35,212 nucleotides of DNA from assembly GCA_009785115.1 (NCBI GenBank), contig WQWY01000024.1, positions 1 through 35,212 of the forward strand, in the 5' to 3' direction. The position numbers and the translations under genes are program-made. The stretch comes from Micrococcales bacterium (GTDB lineage Bacteria > Actinomycetota > Actinomycetes > Actinomycetales > Cellulomonadaceae). Positions within the stretch are counted from its first letter, which is position 1. Every line of letters starts with the position of its first letter. Positions 13,126 to 23,087 of the stretch are shown one piece after another. A model generated the notes under the pieces. That model was not told the origin of the DNA and searched no databases. It saw nothing but the letters and a program-made list of their open reading frames with translations.

Positions 13126-13884
13126 ATGGACGACACCAGACCACCGTTCGACCTCCACGTGGATGTCGTCGGGCTCGGTACCGACGCCGTCGACTACCAG
13201 CAAGCCTGGGACCTGCAACGGCGTGTCCACGCGGAGGTCCGTGACGGGCACCGACCCGCCACGTTGCTGCTGCTGGAGCACCCCGCGGTCTACACCGCCG
13301 GGCGCTCCACCCTGCCGGCAGAGCGCCCCACCGACGGCTCGCCGGTGGTCGACGTCGACCGGGGCGGGAAGATCACCTGGCACGGACCGGGCCAGCTGGT
13401 CGGGTACCCGATCGTTCGCCTGCCCGACCCTCGGCGCACCGTGGGGCACGTGCGCGACCTGGAACGCGGGATCATCGCCGCGTGCGCCTCCCTCGGTGTG
13501 ACGGCGACCACCGTGGACGGTCGCACCGGGGTGTGGGTGCCCGCCGCTCGGCCCGGGGTGCCCGACCGGAAGATCGCAGCGATCGGGGTACGTGTGAGCC
13601 GAGGTGTGACGATGCACGGCTTCGCCCTGAACTGCGACGCCGACCTGAGCGCGTTCGACCGGATCGTGCCGTGCGGGCTCACCGACGCCGAGGTCACGTC
13701 GCTGACCGCCGAGCTCGACCGCCCGGTGACGACCACCGACGCGCTGCCGCTGGTCGTCGAGCACCTCGCCGCGGCGATGGGCGCCCGGCCGGTCGTCGCG
13801 GCCAGATCGACGAAGGCGGTCGGGTCGACGGCGGGGCCTGAGGTGACGGCGCTGGTCGGGTCGGCGGCCGGGGGCACGGCGTGA
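13126..13884 (+). CDS. lipB: Lipoyl(octanoyl) transferase
   Basis: LipB moves octanoate from acyl carrier protein to lipoyl domains, the first step of protein lipoylation. The 252-residue protein has [28 protein letters not shown] and the catalytic Lys/Cys pair: Lys149 in [12 protein letters not shown] and Cys183 in IVPCGL. The ATG at 13126 gives the usual N-terminus length; longer readings lack support. The last ~25 residues after MGARPVVA are an Ala/Gly-rich tail. It overlaps lipA by GTGA, so the two are made together. Confidence 0.97.
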   Translation: MDDTRPPFDLHVDVVGLGTDAVDYQQAWDLQRRVHAEVRDGHRPATLLLLEHPAVYTAGRSTLPAERPTDGSPVVDVDRGGKITWHGPGQLVGYPIVRLPDPRRTVGHVRDLERGIIAACASLGVTATTVDGRTGVWVPAARPGVPDRKIAAIGVRVSRGVTMHGFALNCDADLSAFDRIVPCGLTDAEVTSLTAELDRPVTTTDALPLVVEHLAAAMGARPVVAARSTKAVGSTAGPEVTALVGSAAGGTA

Positions 13885-14891
13885 TCGCCCCCGGCGGCAG
13901 GCGCCTGCTGCGCGTGGAGCAGCGCAACGCGCAGACCCCGATCGAGCGCAAGCCGGAGTGGATCCGGGTCACCGCCCGCACCGGGCCGCAGTACCGAGAC
14001 CTCGACCGGCTGGTGCGCGACGAGGGTCTGCACACGGTGTGCCGAGAGGCTGGGTGCCCGAACGTCTACGAGTGCTGGGAAGACCGTGAGGCGACCTTCC
14101 TCATCGGCGGGTCGGTCTGCACCCGGCGGTGCGACTTCTGCCAGATCGGCTCGGGCCGTCCCGACCCGCTCGACCTGGACGAGCCACGCCGGGTGGCCGC
14201 CTCCGTCGCACGGCTGGGCCTGCGCTACGCGACGATCACCGGCGTCACCCGCGACGACCTGCCCGACGAGGGTGCCGCCCTGTGGGCGAGCACGGTACGG
14301 GCCATCCATGACACGGTGCCCGGCACAGGGGTGGAGCTGCTCGTCCCTGACTTCTCCGGCCGCCCCGAGCTGCTCCGGCAGGTCTTCGACGCCGCCCCGG
14401 AGGTCTTGGCTCACAACGTGGAGACCGTGCCGCGCGTGTTCCGCCGGGTCCGGCCGGCGTTCAGCTATGAACGGTCGCTGGGCGTGCTCACCGCCGCGCG
14501 CGACGCTGGGCTGATCACCAAGTCGAACCTGATCCTCGGCCTGGGCGAGACCCGCGACGAGGTCTCCCAGACGCTGCACGACCTGCACGACGCCGGTTGC
14601 GACCTGGTCACCATCACCCAGTACCTGCGCCCGTCGGCCCGTCACCACCCGGTCGAGCGCTGGGTGCGCCCGGAAGAGTTCGTCGAGCTGCGGCAGGAGG
14701 CCGAGCAGATCGGCTTCGCCGGGGTGCTGTCCGGCCCGCTGGTCCGCTCGTCATACCGGGCCGGACGCCTGTGGGCCCAGGCGGTCGAGAGCACCCCGTC
14801 GCGGCGTGCGGCAGACGGCCTCGCTCGACCGGCAGGGCCGAGCGAGGCCGGCGCTGCCGGTCACGAGGAGCGCCACGCGACAGCGCGCTGA
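13881..14891 (+). CDS. lipA: Lipoyl synthase
   Basis: LipA inserts two sulfur atoms into the octanoyl chain using radical SAM chemistry. Both iron-sulfur clusters are visible: the auxiliary set [12 protein letters not shown] (Cys54, 59, 65) and the radical SAM set CTRRCDFC (Cys80, 84, 87). The C-terminal RSSYRAG supplies the serine ligand. The GTG at 13881 overlaps the lipB TGA. Most LipA proteins end soon after SSYRAG; here about 40 residues follow, part of them encoded by a perfect inverted repeat (14817-14849), so the tail may be read-through of an ancestral terminator. Confidence 0.97.
   Translation: MIAPGGRRLLRVEQRNAQTPIERKPEWIRVTARTGPQYRDLDRLVRDEGLHTVCREAGCPNVYECWEDREATFLIGGSVCTRRCDFCQIGSGRPDPLDLDEPRRVAASVARLGLRYATITGVTRDDLPDEGAALWASTVRAIHDTVPGTGVELLVPDFSGRPELLRQVFDAAPEVLAHNVETVPRVFRRVRPAFSYERSLGVLTAARDAGLITKSNLILGLGETRDEVSQTLHDLHDAGCDLVTITQYLRPSARHHPVERWVRPEEFVELRQEAEQIGFAGVLSGPLVRSSYRAGRLWAQAVESTPSRRAADGLARPAGPSEAGAAGHEERHATAR
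14817..14849. terminator. Hairpin inside the 3' end of lipA
   Basis: GGCCTCGCTCG (14817-14827) and CGAGCGAGGCC (14839-14849) are a perfect 11-base inverted repeat with an 11-base loop. It has the form of a factor-independent terminator without a T-run. It lies 42 bases before the lipA stop codon, inside the coding region for the non-conserved tail. Confidence 0.5.
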
Positions 14892-14908
14892 GACAGTGCG
14901 CTGAGACA
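14885..14908 (+). repeat. Short direct repeat at the lipA stop
   Basis: GCGCTGAGACA occurs at 14885-14895 and 14898-14908, a 13-base period. The first copy contains the lipA TGA stop. This is a minor tandem duplication with no known role. Confidence 0.5.
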
Positions 14909-14969
14909 TCGCACAGATAGCGCACCGAGGCGTCGCGCAGGTCAGGGCCTCCCGTGGCATGGTGGGTCC

Positions 14970-15953
14970 GTGCGCGCCATGGTCGCGACCGCTGCGGGCG
15001 GTCCTGAGGTCCTCGAGCTCCAGACCCTGCCCGACCCGGAGCCGGGGCCTGGTGAGGTGCTGGTCCGCGTCGCCGCGGCAGGGGTCAACTTCATCGACAC
15101 CTACCGACGCTCTGGCCTGTACCCGATGCCCTTCCCGCACGTGGTGGGCACCGAAGGCGCCGGAGAGGTCGTCGCTGTCGGCGAGGACGTGACCTCGCTG
15201 GCCGTCGGGGACCGTGTGGCGTGGGCGGAGTCGGCGGGCTCCTACGCCGAGCTGCAGCTGGTCTCGGAGCGCCACGCGGTGCCGGTGCCGGGCACCGTCG
15301 ACGACCGCACCGCCGCCGCGATGATGCTCCAGGGCCTCACCGCGCACTACCTGGCGACCTCGACCGTGCCTCTGGGGCCTGGCGACGACGTCCTGGTGCA
15401 CGCGGCCGCCGGCGGCGTGGGGTTGCTGCTCACCCAGCTGGCGACGATCCGCGGGGCCCGGGTGATCGCGACGGTCGGCACCAAGACCAAGGAAGCCCTG
15501 GCCCGTGAGGCCGGTGCGGCCGAGGTGATCCGCTACACCGAGCTGGACGACCTGACCGCCGAGCTGCCAAGACTCGTCTCCACGCTGACCGGCGGGCGCG
15601 GCGTGCGCGCGGTCTACGACGGCGTCGGCAAAGACACCTTCGACGCCTCCCTGGCGAGCCTGCGCCCACGCGGCACCCTGGTGCTGTTCGGAGGTGCTTC
15701 CGGCCCGGTGCCCCCGGTCGACCCGCAACGGCTCAACGCGGCCGGGTCGGTCTACCTCACCCGCCCGTCGCTGGGCGCCTACGTCGCCACCCGCGAAGAG
15801 CTCACCTCCCGCACCGACGCCCTGTTCGGCCTGGTCGCCGGCGGACCGCTCCACATCCGCGTCGGCGCCACCTTCCCTCTCTCCGAGGCCGCCGACGCCC
15901 ACCGCGCCCTCGAGTCCCGCAAGACCACCGGCAAGGTCCTGATCCTCCCCTGA
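14970..15953 (+). CDS. Quinone oxidoreductase (zinc-free MDR family)
   Basis: This 327-residue NADPH-dependent medium-chain reductase likely reduces quinones or other activated ketones. Signatures are GVNFIDTYRRSGLYPMPFPH, the GTEGAGEVVAVG segment, and the nucleotide-binding AAAGGVGLLLTQLA. The zinc-binding Cys/His set of alcohol dehydrogenases is absent. The GTG at 14970 gives MRAMVATAAGGPEVLEL, the normal start of QOR proteins. It follows lipA by 78 bases on the same strand. The natural substrate cannot be read from sequence. Confidence 0.93.
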   Translation: MRAMVATAAGGPEVLELQTLPDPEPGPGEVLVRVAAAGVNFIDTYRRSGLYPMPFPHVVGTEGAGEVVAVGEDVTSLAVGDRVAWAESAGSYAELQLVSERHAVPVPGTVDDRTAAAMMLQGLTAHYLATSTVPLGPGDDVLVHAAAGGVGLLLTQLATIRGARVIATVGTKTKEALAREAGAAEVIRYTELDDLTAELPRLVSTLTGGRGVRAVYDGVGKDTFDASLASLRPRGTLVLFGGASGPVPPVDPQRLNAAGSVYLTRPSLGAYVATREELTSRTDALFGLVAGGPLHIRVGATFPLSEAADAHRALESRKTTGKVLILP

Positions 15954-15982
15954 GCGACGAGCCCAGGGTGTAGCCTCAGAAG

Positions 15983-16027
15983 ATGTTGGGGTGCCCGCTG
16001 CGGCCGCTGGACCGCGATGCTAGATAA
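15983..16027 (+). CDS. Possible 14-codon upstream frame of the membrane protein gene
   Basis: ATG at 15983 opens a 14-residue frame (MLGCPLRPLDRDAR) whose TAA (16025-16027) lies inside the first codons of the next gene (ATG 16017). A TAGCCT box (15971-15976) ends six bases before this ATG, as in other apparently leaderless starts in the window. The overlap could couple translation. No protein-level evidence exists, so this may be coincidence. Confidence 0.35.
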   Translation: MLGCPLRPLDRDAR

Positions 16028-16496
16028 AGCCATACGGATCGCCAAATACATCCTGTACATCATCCTCACAAATATTACATTCGTGCTCCTGTTGTATTAT
16101 GTGTTCTCATGGCTCGTCGGGCACTCTCTCCTGTACGCCTACCTCGGGAACCTCACGCTGATCGCCCTGGGTCTGTGGGCCGACACGTTCGCGCTGAGAC
16201 AGATGCAGTCAGAGGCGTTCGTCGCGGAGGCCAGAAAGTCTCGGCTGTCTCGGGCGATAGTGGAGAACTTCGTCTCCTTCAAGGCGATCTTGTACCTGTC
16301 TTATACCTTCATCTTGGTCATCGCGCAGATGATCAACCTCGACTCGACGTCCCTCGGGGACGACGTGGAGCACTTCATCCTCGCGAACGAGTACAGCATC
16401 CTGGTCTTGATCGCGCTCGACGGAGCCTACGGACAGTTCCGCAGAGACAGAGACAAGGCGGGAAAGATATCAGCAAAGATTCGTCGCCAAGAATAG
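16017..16496 (+). CDS. Orphan membrane protein, function unknown
   Basis: I do not recognise this 159-residue protein. Hydrophobic segments at about residues 12-35 (YILYIILTNITFVLLLYYVF) and 40-55, a third near 88-110 (AILYLSYTFILVIAQMI), and a weaker one near 125-137 suggest three to four membrane spans. The C-terminus is Lys/Arg-rich (RRDRDKAGKISAKIRRQE), so likely cytoplasmic. The first ~130 bases and the end are visibly AT-richer, with codons such as AAA, ATT and TTA-type choices that are rare around it. ATG 16017 is the only start in frame. It is convergent with tpx. Horizontal origin is a reasonable inference. Confidence 0.72.
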   Translation: MLDKAIRIAKYILYIILTNITFVLLLYYVFSWLVGHSLLYAYLGNLTLIALGLWADTFALRQMQSEAFVAEARKSRLSRAIVENFVSFKAILYLSYTFILVIAQMINLDSTSLGDDVEHFILANEYSILVLIALDGAYGQFRRDRDKAGKISAKIRRQE

Positions 16497-16570
16497 CGGA
16501 CCTGATATTTTGGCTGAGATGATGGCGAAGATGCCTGAGACGACGGGGCGTGCTCGAAGGCCGACCGACG

Positions 16571-17074
16571 TCAGGTGGCCAGGACGGCGGCGGCCGCGGC
16601 GTCGTAGTCGGGCTCCTGGCCGAGGGACGGCACCAGCTGGACGTGACGCACCGTGCCGTGGGCGTCGGCGACGACCACGGCACGGGCTAGCAGGCCCCGC
16701 AGCGGGCCGTCGACCATGGTGACGCCGTAGTCCTCACCGAAGGAAGAGCGGAAGGCCGACCTCGTCACGACGTTCTCGATGCCCTCGGCGGCGCAGAAGC
16801 GACCCAGCGCGAACGGCAGGTCTTTCGACACCCCCACCACCGTGGTGCTCGGCAGCGAGGCCGCGAGCTGGTTGAACCGGCGGACGCTGGTGGCGCACAC
16901 GCTCGTGTCGATGCTCGGGAAGATGTTGAGCACCAACCGCCGGCCCTCGAGGTCGGCGGAGGTGACATCGCTCAGGTCCGCGTCAGCCAGCGTGAACGTC
17001 GGCAGCGTCGCCCCGACAGCGGGCAGGTCGCCGACAGTGTGGACAGGGGTGCCGTCGAAGTCGATGGTCGCCAT
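16571..17074 (-). CDS. tpx: Thiol peroxidase (Tpx-type peroxiredoxin)
   Basis: This atypical 2-Cys peroxiredoxin reduces hydrogen peroxide and organic peroxides using thioredoxin. The 167-residue product has the peroxidatic Cys60 in [16 protein letters not shown] and the resolving Cys94 in GRFCAAEGI, positions that match the Tpx family closely. The ATG at 17074 gives [18 protein letters not shown], the usual N-terminus. It lies downstream of the pheT terminator, so it probably has its own promoter; no convincing box is seen. Confidence 0.96.
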   Translation of the reverse strand: MATIDFDGTPVHTVGDLPAVGATLPTFTLADADLSDVTSADLEGRRLVLNIFPSIDTSVCATSVRRFNQLAASLPSTTVVGVSKDLPFALGRFCAAEGIENVVTRSAFRSSFGEDYGVTMVDGPLRGLLARAVVVADAHGTVRHVQLVPSLGQEPDYDAAAAAVLAT

Positions 17075-17162
17075 ACCACCATGACAACCCCGTACCCGTC
17101 TGGTGGCAAGGCGAGCGAACCCGCACCGGGGACGACGCCCCGAAAGGCGCACGCCGAACGCT

Positions 17163-17194
17163 GAGGTCTTCTGCCCGCGAGGCAGCACGACCTC
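17163..17194 (-). terminator. pheT terminator
   Basis: An outer stem GAGGTC (17163-17168)/GACCTC (17189-17194) and an inner stem CTGCC/GGCAG (17171-17175/17181-17185) surround a 5-base loop, with small bulges between. It begins seven bases past the pheT stop codon on the minus strand. Confidence 0.6.
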
Positions 17195-17201
17195 CGCTCC
17201 G

Positions 17202-19736
17202 TCACGCTCGCAGCCGGGCTCCGAAGCGCTCGGCCATGGCAGCGACCACCTGCGTGCGCACCGCCGTGGTGTCGTCGGCGGTCAGGGTGCGGTCAGCCGC
17301 CCGCAGACGCACCGCGAACGCCAAGGACCGGGTGCCCTCGGGCACCTGGGCACCGACGTACACGTCGAACAGCCGCACGTCTTCGGCCAGCTCTCCCGCG
17401 GCCTCGCGGATCACCTCCTCGACCCGCGACGCGGGCACGGAGGCGTCCACGACGAAAGCGAGGTCTTCCTTCGCGACCGGGAACGACGACACCGGACGAG
17501 CCTGGACCGGTTCGGTCCCGGCCGCCGCGGTCAGCGCGTCCAGGTCGAGCTCGAACGCGGCAGCCCTGGCTGGCAGGTCGAACGCGGCCACCACCTGGGG
17601 GTGCAGCTCTCCGGCGTGGCCGACCACCCGACCGTCACGGGTGCGCAGCGCGGCACACCGGCCCGGGTGCCACGGGGCGACGGCATCGGCCACCGGCTCC
17701 AGCGACGCCCCGACCACCGCCGCCACACGCAGCGCGACCTCGATCGCGTCGGTGGCCTCTGTCGCACGGCCCGCACCCCACCACCCGGACAGCTCACGCA
17801 GACCGGTGAGCACGGCTGCCACGTGACGCGGCTGGTCGGGCACCGCGTCGCGCACCGTGGCCAACGTGGCGGCGTCGGGGCGCCGACCGCCGACCAGCAC
17901 GGGTGCGCTGGGCGCGCCCGCACGAGGCCGGGAGATCAGGCCGAGCTCGAACACCGCCACGTCCGCGTTGCCGCGAGCCACGTTGCGGCGAACCGTGTCG
18001 AGCAGCGTGGCCAGCAAGTTCGTGCGCATCAACGGTTGGGTGTCGCTCAACGGGTTGGCCAGGCGGACCGCGTGCCGGCGCGGGTCGTCGCCAGCCAATC
18101 CCATCGCGTCGAGAGCCTCGGCCCCGACGAACGGATAGCTGAGCACCTCCACCAGCCCGTCCGCGGCCAACGTGCCGGCGACCGCCCTGCGCACCCGCTG
18201 GGAACGGGTCAGGCCGGAACCAGGGACGGCCGAGGGCACCACGGACGGGATCTGATCGTACCCACGTATCCGCGCGACCTCCTCGACCAGGTCTTCTGGC
18301 TGGGTCAGGTCGGGGCGCCACGTCGGGACAGTGACCGAGACATGCTCGTCGCCGGGGCCGACCTGACAGCCGATGGCCGTCAGCGTCTCGCGCACCTGGT
18401 CAGCGGTGTAGGGCACGCCCACCAGACGCGCCGGGAAGCTCAGGTCCAGCGCGACAGGTTCCGGGACCGCCGGGCGGCAGACGTCGGTCGCGGCCTGGTC
18501 TGCGACTCCCCCGCCATACGTGGTCAGCAGGTCGACCACCATGGCGACGGCCACCCGTTGCAGGTCGGTGTCGACCCCGCGCTCGAAGCGCTTGGCCGCC
18601 TCGGACGAGAGCCGGTGCCGCCGGGCGGTGCGGGCGATGCTCACCGGGTCGAAGTGCGCGGCCTCCACGAGCAGATCGACGGTGGCGTCGGCGGTCCCCG
18701 ACTCCTTGCCGCCCATGACCCCGGCCAGGCCGATGGCACGCGCCCCACGGCGCCCCACGGGCGAGTCGCAGATCAGGAGGTCCTCAGGATCGAGCGCCCG
18801 GTCTTGGCCGTCGAGGGTGACCAGGCGCTCCCCCGGCGCGGCACGGCGCACCACGATGGGCTCCGCGACCGAGGCCAGGTCGTAGGCGTGCAACGGCTGG
18901 CCCAGGTCGAGCATGACGTAGTTGGTGACGTCGACCGCCAGGCCTAGCGGGCGCATCCCGGCCTGGACGAGGCGGCGCCGCATCCACGCGGGCGACACCG
19001 CGTCGGCCGCGACACCACGGACGACCTGCGCGACGAACCGGTCGCAGCCTGGCACCCCGTCGATGGGCGCCTCGTCGGCCAGGTCGACACCGAAGCCACC
19101 AGAGACCGGCTCACGTTGAGCGGGTGTCGGCAGGCCACGGTCGGTGAACGGCGCTCCGGTCGACAGCGCGTACTCCCGCGCAACCCCGCGCATCGAGAAG
19201 CAGTAGCCCCGGTCAGGGGTGACGTTGATCTCGAGCACCTGCTCGTCCAGGCCGAGCAGCGCCAGCGCGTCCGCCCCCAGCGTCAGGTCGGCGGCGTCGA
19301 ACCCCGCACGGGTGAGCACGAGGATCCCGGTGTGGTCGTCCCCGATGCCGAGCTCACGCACCGAGCAGATCATCCCGTCCGAGACATGCCCGTACGTCTT
19401 GCGTGCGGCGATCTCGAACCCGCCGGGCAGCACCGCACCGGGCAGGGCGACGACCACCCAGTCACCGGCGTCGAAGTTGTGCGCACCGCACACGACGCCT
19501 CGCGGAGCGTCCTCGCCGACGTCGACGTGGCACCAGTTGATCGTCTTGCCGTTCTTCTGCGGCTCGGGCGTGACGTCGAGCACCCGCCCGACGACGACAG
19601 GCCCGGTGACCTCGCCGGTGTGGACGGCCTCTTCCTCCAGGCCGACGCGCACCAGGTCCGCCGCGAGCTGTTCGGCGGTCAGGCCATCCGGCAGCGTGAC
19701 GTGGTCGCCCAACCAGGCAACAGGAACGAGTGGCAT
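17202..19736 (-). CDS. pheT: Phenylalanine--tRNA ligase beta subunit
   Basis: This is the large subunit of the heterotetrameric PheRS. Its 844 residues follow the standard layout: N-terminal EMAP-like tRNA-binding domain ([19 protein letters not shown], residues ~45-155), the B3/B4 editing region, B5 domain, catalytic-like core ([11 protein letters not shown] region), and a C-terminal FDX-ACB anticodon-binding domain beginning at about [17 protein letters not shown]. The ATG at 19736 lies one base after the pheS stop, so the subunits are coupled. Confidence 0.97.
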   Translation of the reverse strand: MPLVPVAWLGDHVTLPDGLTAEQLAADLVRVGLEEEAVHTGEVTGPVVVGRVLDVTPEPQKNGKTINWCHVDVGEDAPRGVVCGAHNFDAGDWVVVALPGAVLPGGFEIAARKTYGHVSDGMICSVRELGIGDDHTGILVLTRAGFDAADLTLGADALALLGLDEQVLEINVTPDRGYCFSMRGVAREYALSTGAPFTDRGLPTPAQREPVSGGFGVDLADEAPIDGVPGCDRFVAQVVRGVAADAVSPAWMRRRLVQAGMRPLGLAVDVTNYVMLDLGQPLHAYDLASVAEPIVVRRAAPGERLVTLDGQDRALDPEDLLICDSPVGRRGARAIGLAGVMGGKESGTADATVDLLVEAAHFDPVSIARTARRHRLSSEAAKRFERGVDTDLQRVAVAMVVDLLTTYGGGVADQAATDVCRPAVPEPVALDLSFPARLVGVPYTADQVRETLTAIGCQVGPGDEHVSVTVPTWRPDLTQPEDLVEEVARIRGYDQIPSVVPSAVPGSGLTRSQRVRRAVAGTLAADGLVEVLSYPFVGAEALDAMGLAGDDPRRHAVRLANPLSDTQPLMRTNLLATLLDTVRRNVARGNADVAVFELGLISRPRAGAPSAPVLVGGRRPDAATLATVRDAVPDQPRHVAAVLTGLRELSGWWGAGRATEATDAIEVALRVAAVVGASLEPVADAVAPWHPGRCAALRTRDGRVVGHAGELHPQVVAAFDLPARAAAFELDLDALTAAAGTEPVQARPVSSFPVAKEDLAFVVDASVPASRVEEVIREAAGELAEDVRLFDVYVGAQVPEGTRSLAFAVRLRAADRTLTADDTTAVRTQVVAAMAERFGARLRA

Positions 19737-19737
19737 G

Positions 19738-20933
<1,196 letters not shown>

Positions 20934-21019
20934 GGCACATGCTGCCACACGTCAGGCGGCGGACCAGGCCCGCCCGACCTGTGCCGCACCTGAGAGCAGG
21001 TGTCGGCCGAGCACGACCG

Positions 21020-21139
21020 ATGAGTACGCTCGTCAGCGTGCTGGTCACCGTGCTGTGCTGCGAGCTCGACACCGACGGGCAGCTCGCTCTGCTCGGCCGG
21101 GCGCTGTGCCGCACCTTCTGGTCGGGAGCGGCCTCATGA
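21020..21139 (+). CDS. Possible 39-residue leader protein of the monooxygenase gene
   Basis: ATG 21020 opens a 39-codon frame beginning MSTLVSVLVTVLCCELDTDG. Its TGA overlaps the monooxygenase ATG as ATGA. This is the coupling arrangement used by real gene pairs in this window. The N-terminal third is hydrophobic and contains two adjacent Cys residues. I know no family for it; it may be a small coupled protein or a chance frame in GC-rich DNA. Confidence 0.35.
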   Translation: MSTLVSVLVTVLCCELDTDGQLALLGRALCRTFWSGAAS

Positions 21140-22269
21140 GCACCGTGGCCGTCGTCGGTGCCGGCATCGGCGGGCTGTCGGTGGCGTCGGCGCTCGCCGC
21201 CGAGGGCCACCAGGTCACCGTGCTGGAACGCACCGGAGGCTTCGCGGCGGTCGGCGCCGGGCTGATCCTCACCCCGAACGCCGTGCGGACGCTCGCCCGG
21301 TTCGGCGTCGACCTGGACGACGAGGGGCAGGTGCTGACCGGCCTCAAGGTGTGCGGCCAGGACAGCCGCCCGCTCAGCACGATCGACCTGGGCGCGCTCG
21401 CCGGCACGTATGGTCCCAGCTACGGGATCGCCCGGCCCCGGCTCCACGCGCTGCTCGCGGCCGCCCTGCCCTCGTCGGTCGAGGTGGTGCTCGGTGCGCC
21501 GGTCTCCGGGGTCCGGGAGGACGACGAGACCGTGACGGTCACGTGGCCGGGAGCCGAACGGGCCTTCGACGTGGTCGTCGCCGCGGACGGGCTGCGCTCG
21601 ACGGTCCGGACGACGATCGGCGGGCCGCAGCGGCTGCGCTACTCGCACAACACCTGCTGGCGCGGTGTCGTGCCCATGGATGTCGGCTCTGTCGCGGTGG
21701 AGTCCTGGGCGGGCGGGAGCCGGGTCGGGGTCGTCCCGATCGGTGACGGCCAGGCGTACTACTACCTCGTCCGGGTCTCTCCCGCGGGAGTCGAGGCCCC
21801 GGCCTCGCTGACGACGTTGAGAGACCTCTTCGCCGGGCACGCGGGGGCGGCCGGGCATCTGGTCGGTTCGCTGACGGAGCTGCCGCCTCTGCACCACGAC
21901 CTGTTCGAGCTGGACGAGCCGTCCTGGGGTCGCGGCCGCGTGCTGCTGCTCGGTGACGCCGCCCACGCCATGACCCCGAACCAGGGACAGGGTGCGGCGA
22001 TGGCGATCGAGGACGCGCTTGCCGTCGCGCTCGCGCTGCGCCCAGGGGTGGACGGAGCGCTCGAACGCTACCGGGCGTCCCGCGAGCGACGAGTCCGACA
22101 GGTACAGCTCACCTCGCGACGGATCGGCACCGTGGCGAACCTCCGTGGTCCCGGTGTCGCCCGGGTTCGGGAGACGATGATGCGCCTGGCCCCGTCGGGC
22201 GCCTCGACGTCCACGATGCGACGGCTCATCGCCTCGGGGTTGTCGATCGACCCCCTGGGCCTCGCCTGA
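21136..22269 (+). CDS. FAD-dependent monooxygenase (PHBH-like)
   Basis: This 377-residue flavoprotein belongs to the p-hydroxybenzoate hydroxylase family, which hydroxylates aromatic or polyketide-like substrates with NAD(P)H and oxygen. The FAD motifs are in order: VVGAGIGGLSVASALAAEGH (GxGxxG, N-terminus), the DG motif VVAADGLRSTVR (near residue 155), and the GD motif LLLGDAAHAMTPNQGQGAAM (near residue 273). The ATG at 21136 gives the normal start just before the dinucleotide fold. The substrate is not identifiable; no aromatic-degradation genes are adjacent. Confidence 0.92.
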   Translation: MSTVAVVGAGIGGLSVASALAAEGHQVTVLERTGGFAAVGAGLILTPNAVRTLARFGVDLDDEGQVLTGLKVCGQDSRPLSTIDLGALAGTYGPSYGIARPRLHALLAAALPSSVEVVLGAPVSGVREDDETVTVTWPGAERAFDVVVAADGLRSTVRTTIGGPQRLRYSHNTCWRGVVPMDVGSVAVESWAGGSRVGVVPIGDGQAYYYLVRVSPAGVEAPASLTTLRDLFAGHAGAAGHLVGSLTELPPLHHDLFELDEPSWGRGRVLLLGDAAHAMTPNQGQGAAMAIEDALAVALALRPGVDGALERYRASRERRVRQVQLTSRRIGTVANLRGPGVARVRETMMRLAPSGASTSTMRRLIASGLSIDPLGLA

Positions 22270-22328
22270 GGCTTGTGCCCCGCGCGCCCGAGGCTGACGA
22301 GAAGCCGTCTGCCCGCGTCTGTCTGATC

Positions 22329-22366
22329 GCGCTGGGCTGATCGTGCGTGCTCGCTCAGCCCAGCGC
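22329..22366. terminator. Bidirectional terminator between the monooxygenase and thpR genes
   Basis: GCGCTGGGCTGA (22329-22340) and TCAGCCCAGCGC (22355-22366) are a perfect 12-base inverted repeat with a 14-base loop. The right arm includes the stop codon of the minus-strand gene. Position between convergent genes supports a shared terminator. Confidence 0.7.
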
Positions 22367-22975
22367 CAGCTCGGTCAGGGGCGTGTAGCGCGGGCCTCCG
22401 CCACGTCCCGCACCGGGTTCGGAACGCATCAGGAACACCGACGACACGGTCCACGACGGGCCTTCGTAGACGGCGAGGGCTCGTACGATCCCGTCGATGC
22501 CGGCCAGCGGTGCGGGTTCCTCACCTGGGCCTCGGGACCTGCGGCGACGGCCCGGCGGGCGTGTGCCGGGCCGGGAGCGACCGACGGTGAGATGAGCCCG
22601 GTGCCGTTCGCGCTGGTCGTGGCGCAGGCCGAGATCGTCACCTACCTGCGCGGACAGCTCAGCGAGCCGCCGCTGCGCCTCGACGTCACCACCGACCCCG
22701 ACCCACAGCGTGCGGTGTGCGAACACCCCCGCACCACGCAGCGCCAGCACATGAGGGGCCAGCGGTGCCAATGCTTCTTCGAGCCCGTGCTGGAGCGCCC
22801 CGACCGCACCGTCGGGCACCTCGCCGTAGAAGGCCACGGTGAGGTGCCAGGTCTCCCGGGCAGACCACCGCACCGACTCGTCGGCGCCGGCCGGCCCGCG
22901 CCGAGCGGACGCCAGGGCGAGGTCGAGATGGTCGAGCACCTCCGTGGGCGGGACGGCAGAGAGGAACAGGCGCAC
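22355..22975 (-). CDS. thpR: RNA 2',3'-cyclic phosphodiesterase (2'-5' RNA ligase family)
   Basis: This 2H phosphoesterase opens 2',3'-cyclic phosphates on RNA ends; some members ligate tRNA halves in vitro. The two HxT motifs are HLT at residues 44-46 (ETWHLTVAFYG) and HLT at 128-130 (HRAHLTVGRSR). The 206-residue length is slightly above the usual ~180 because of an Arg/Gly-rich loop after the second motif ([15 protein letters not shown]). The GTG at 22975 gives MRLFLSAVPP, the standard beginning. Confidence 0.92.
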   Translation of the reverse strand: MRLFLSAVPPTEVLDHLDLALASARRGPAGADESVRWSARETWHLTVAFYGEVPDGAVGALQHGLEEALAPLAPHVLALRGAGVFAHRTLWVGVGGDVEAQRRLAELSAQVGDDLGLRHDQRERHRAHLTVGRSRPGTRPPGRRRRSRGPGEEPAPLAGIDGIVRALAVYEGPSWTVSSVFLMRSEPGAGRGGGPRYTPLTELALG

Positions 22976-23032
22976 GGTCCCAGCCTGCCACGCGCGCGGC
23001 CAGCGGCGCCGTCCATCGAGAGGCTTCTCGCT

Positions 23033-23081
23033 CCGCTGAGACGCCTGCGAGCGTCTACCTGACGTGGGAGCGTCTCAGCGG
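23033..23081 (-). terminator. Terminator after the rRNA methyltransferase gene
   Basis: CCGCTGAGACGC (23033-23044) and GCGTCTCAGCGG (23070-23081) are a perfect 12-base inverted repeat, 25-base loop. It begins six bases past the stop codon of the minus-strand methyltransferase gene. It shares the GAGACG/CGTCTC core with the hairpins at 7262-7311 and 13034-13063. Confidence 0.65.
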
Positions 23082-23087
23082 CGGCCG

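Noticed and set aside
17103..18947. 614-codon plus-strand frame opposite pheT
   Set aside because: pheT is complete on the minus strand; the antisense frame lacks any domain signature.
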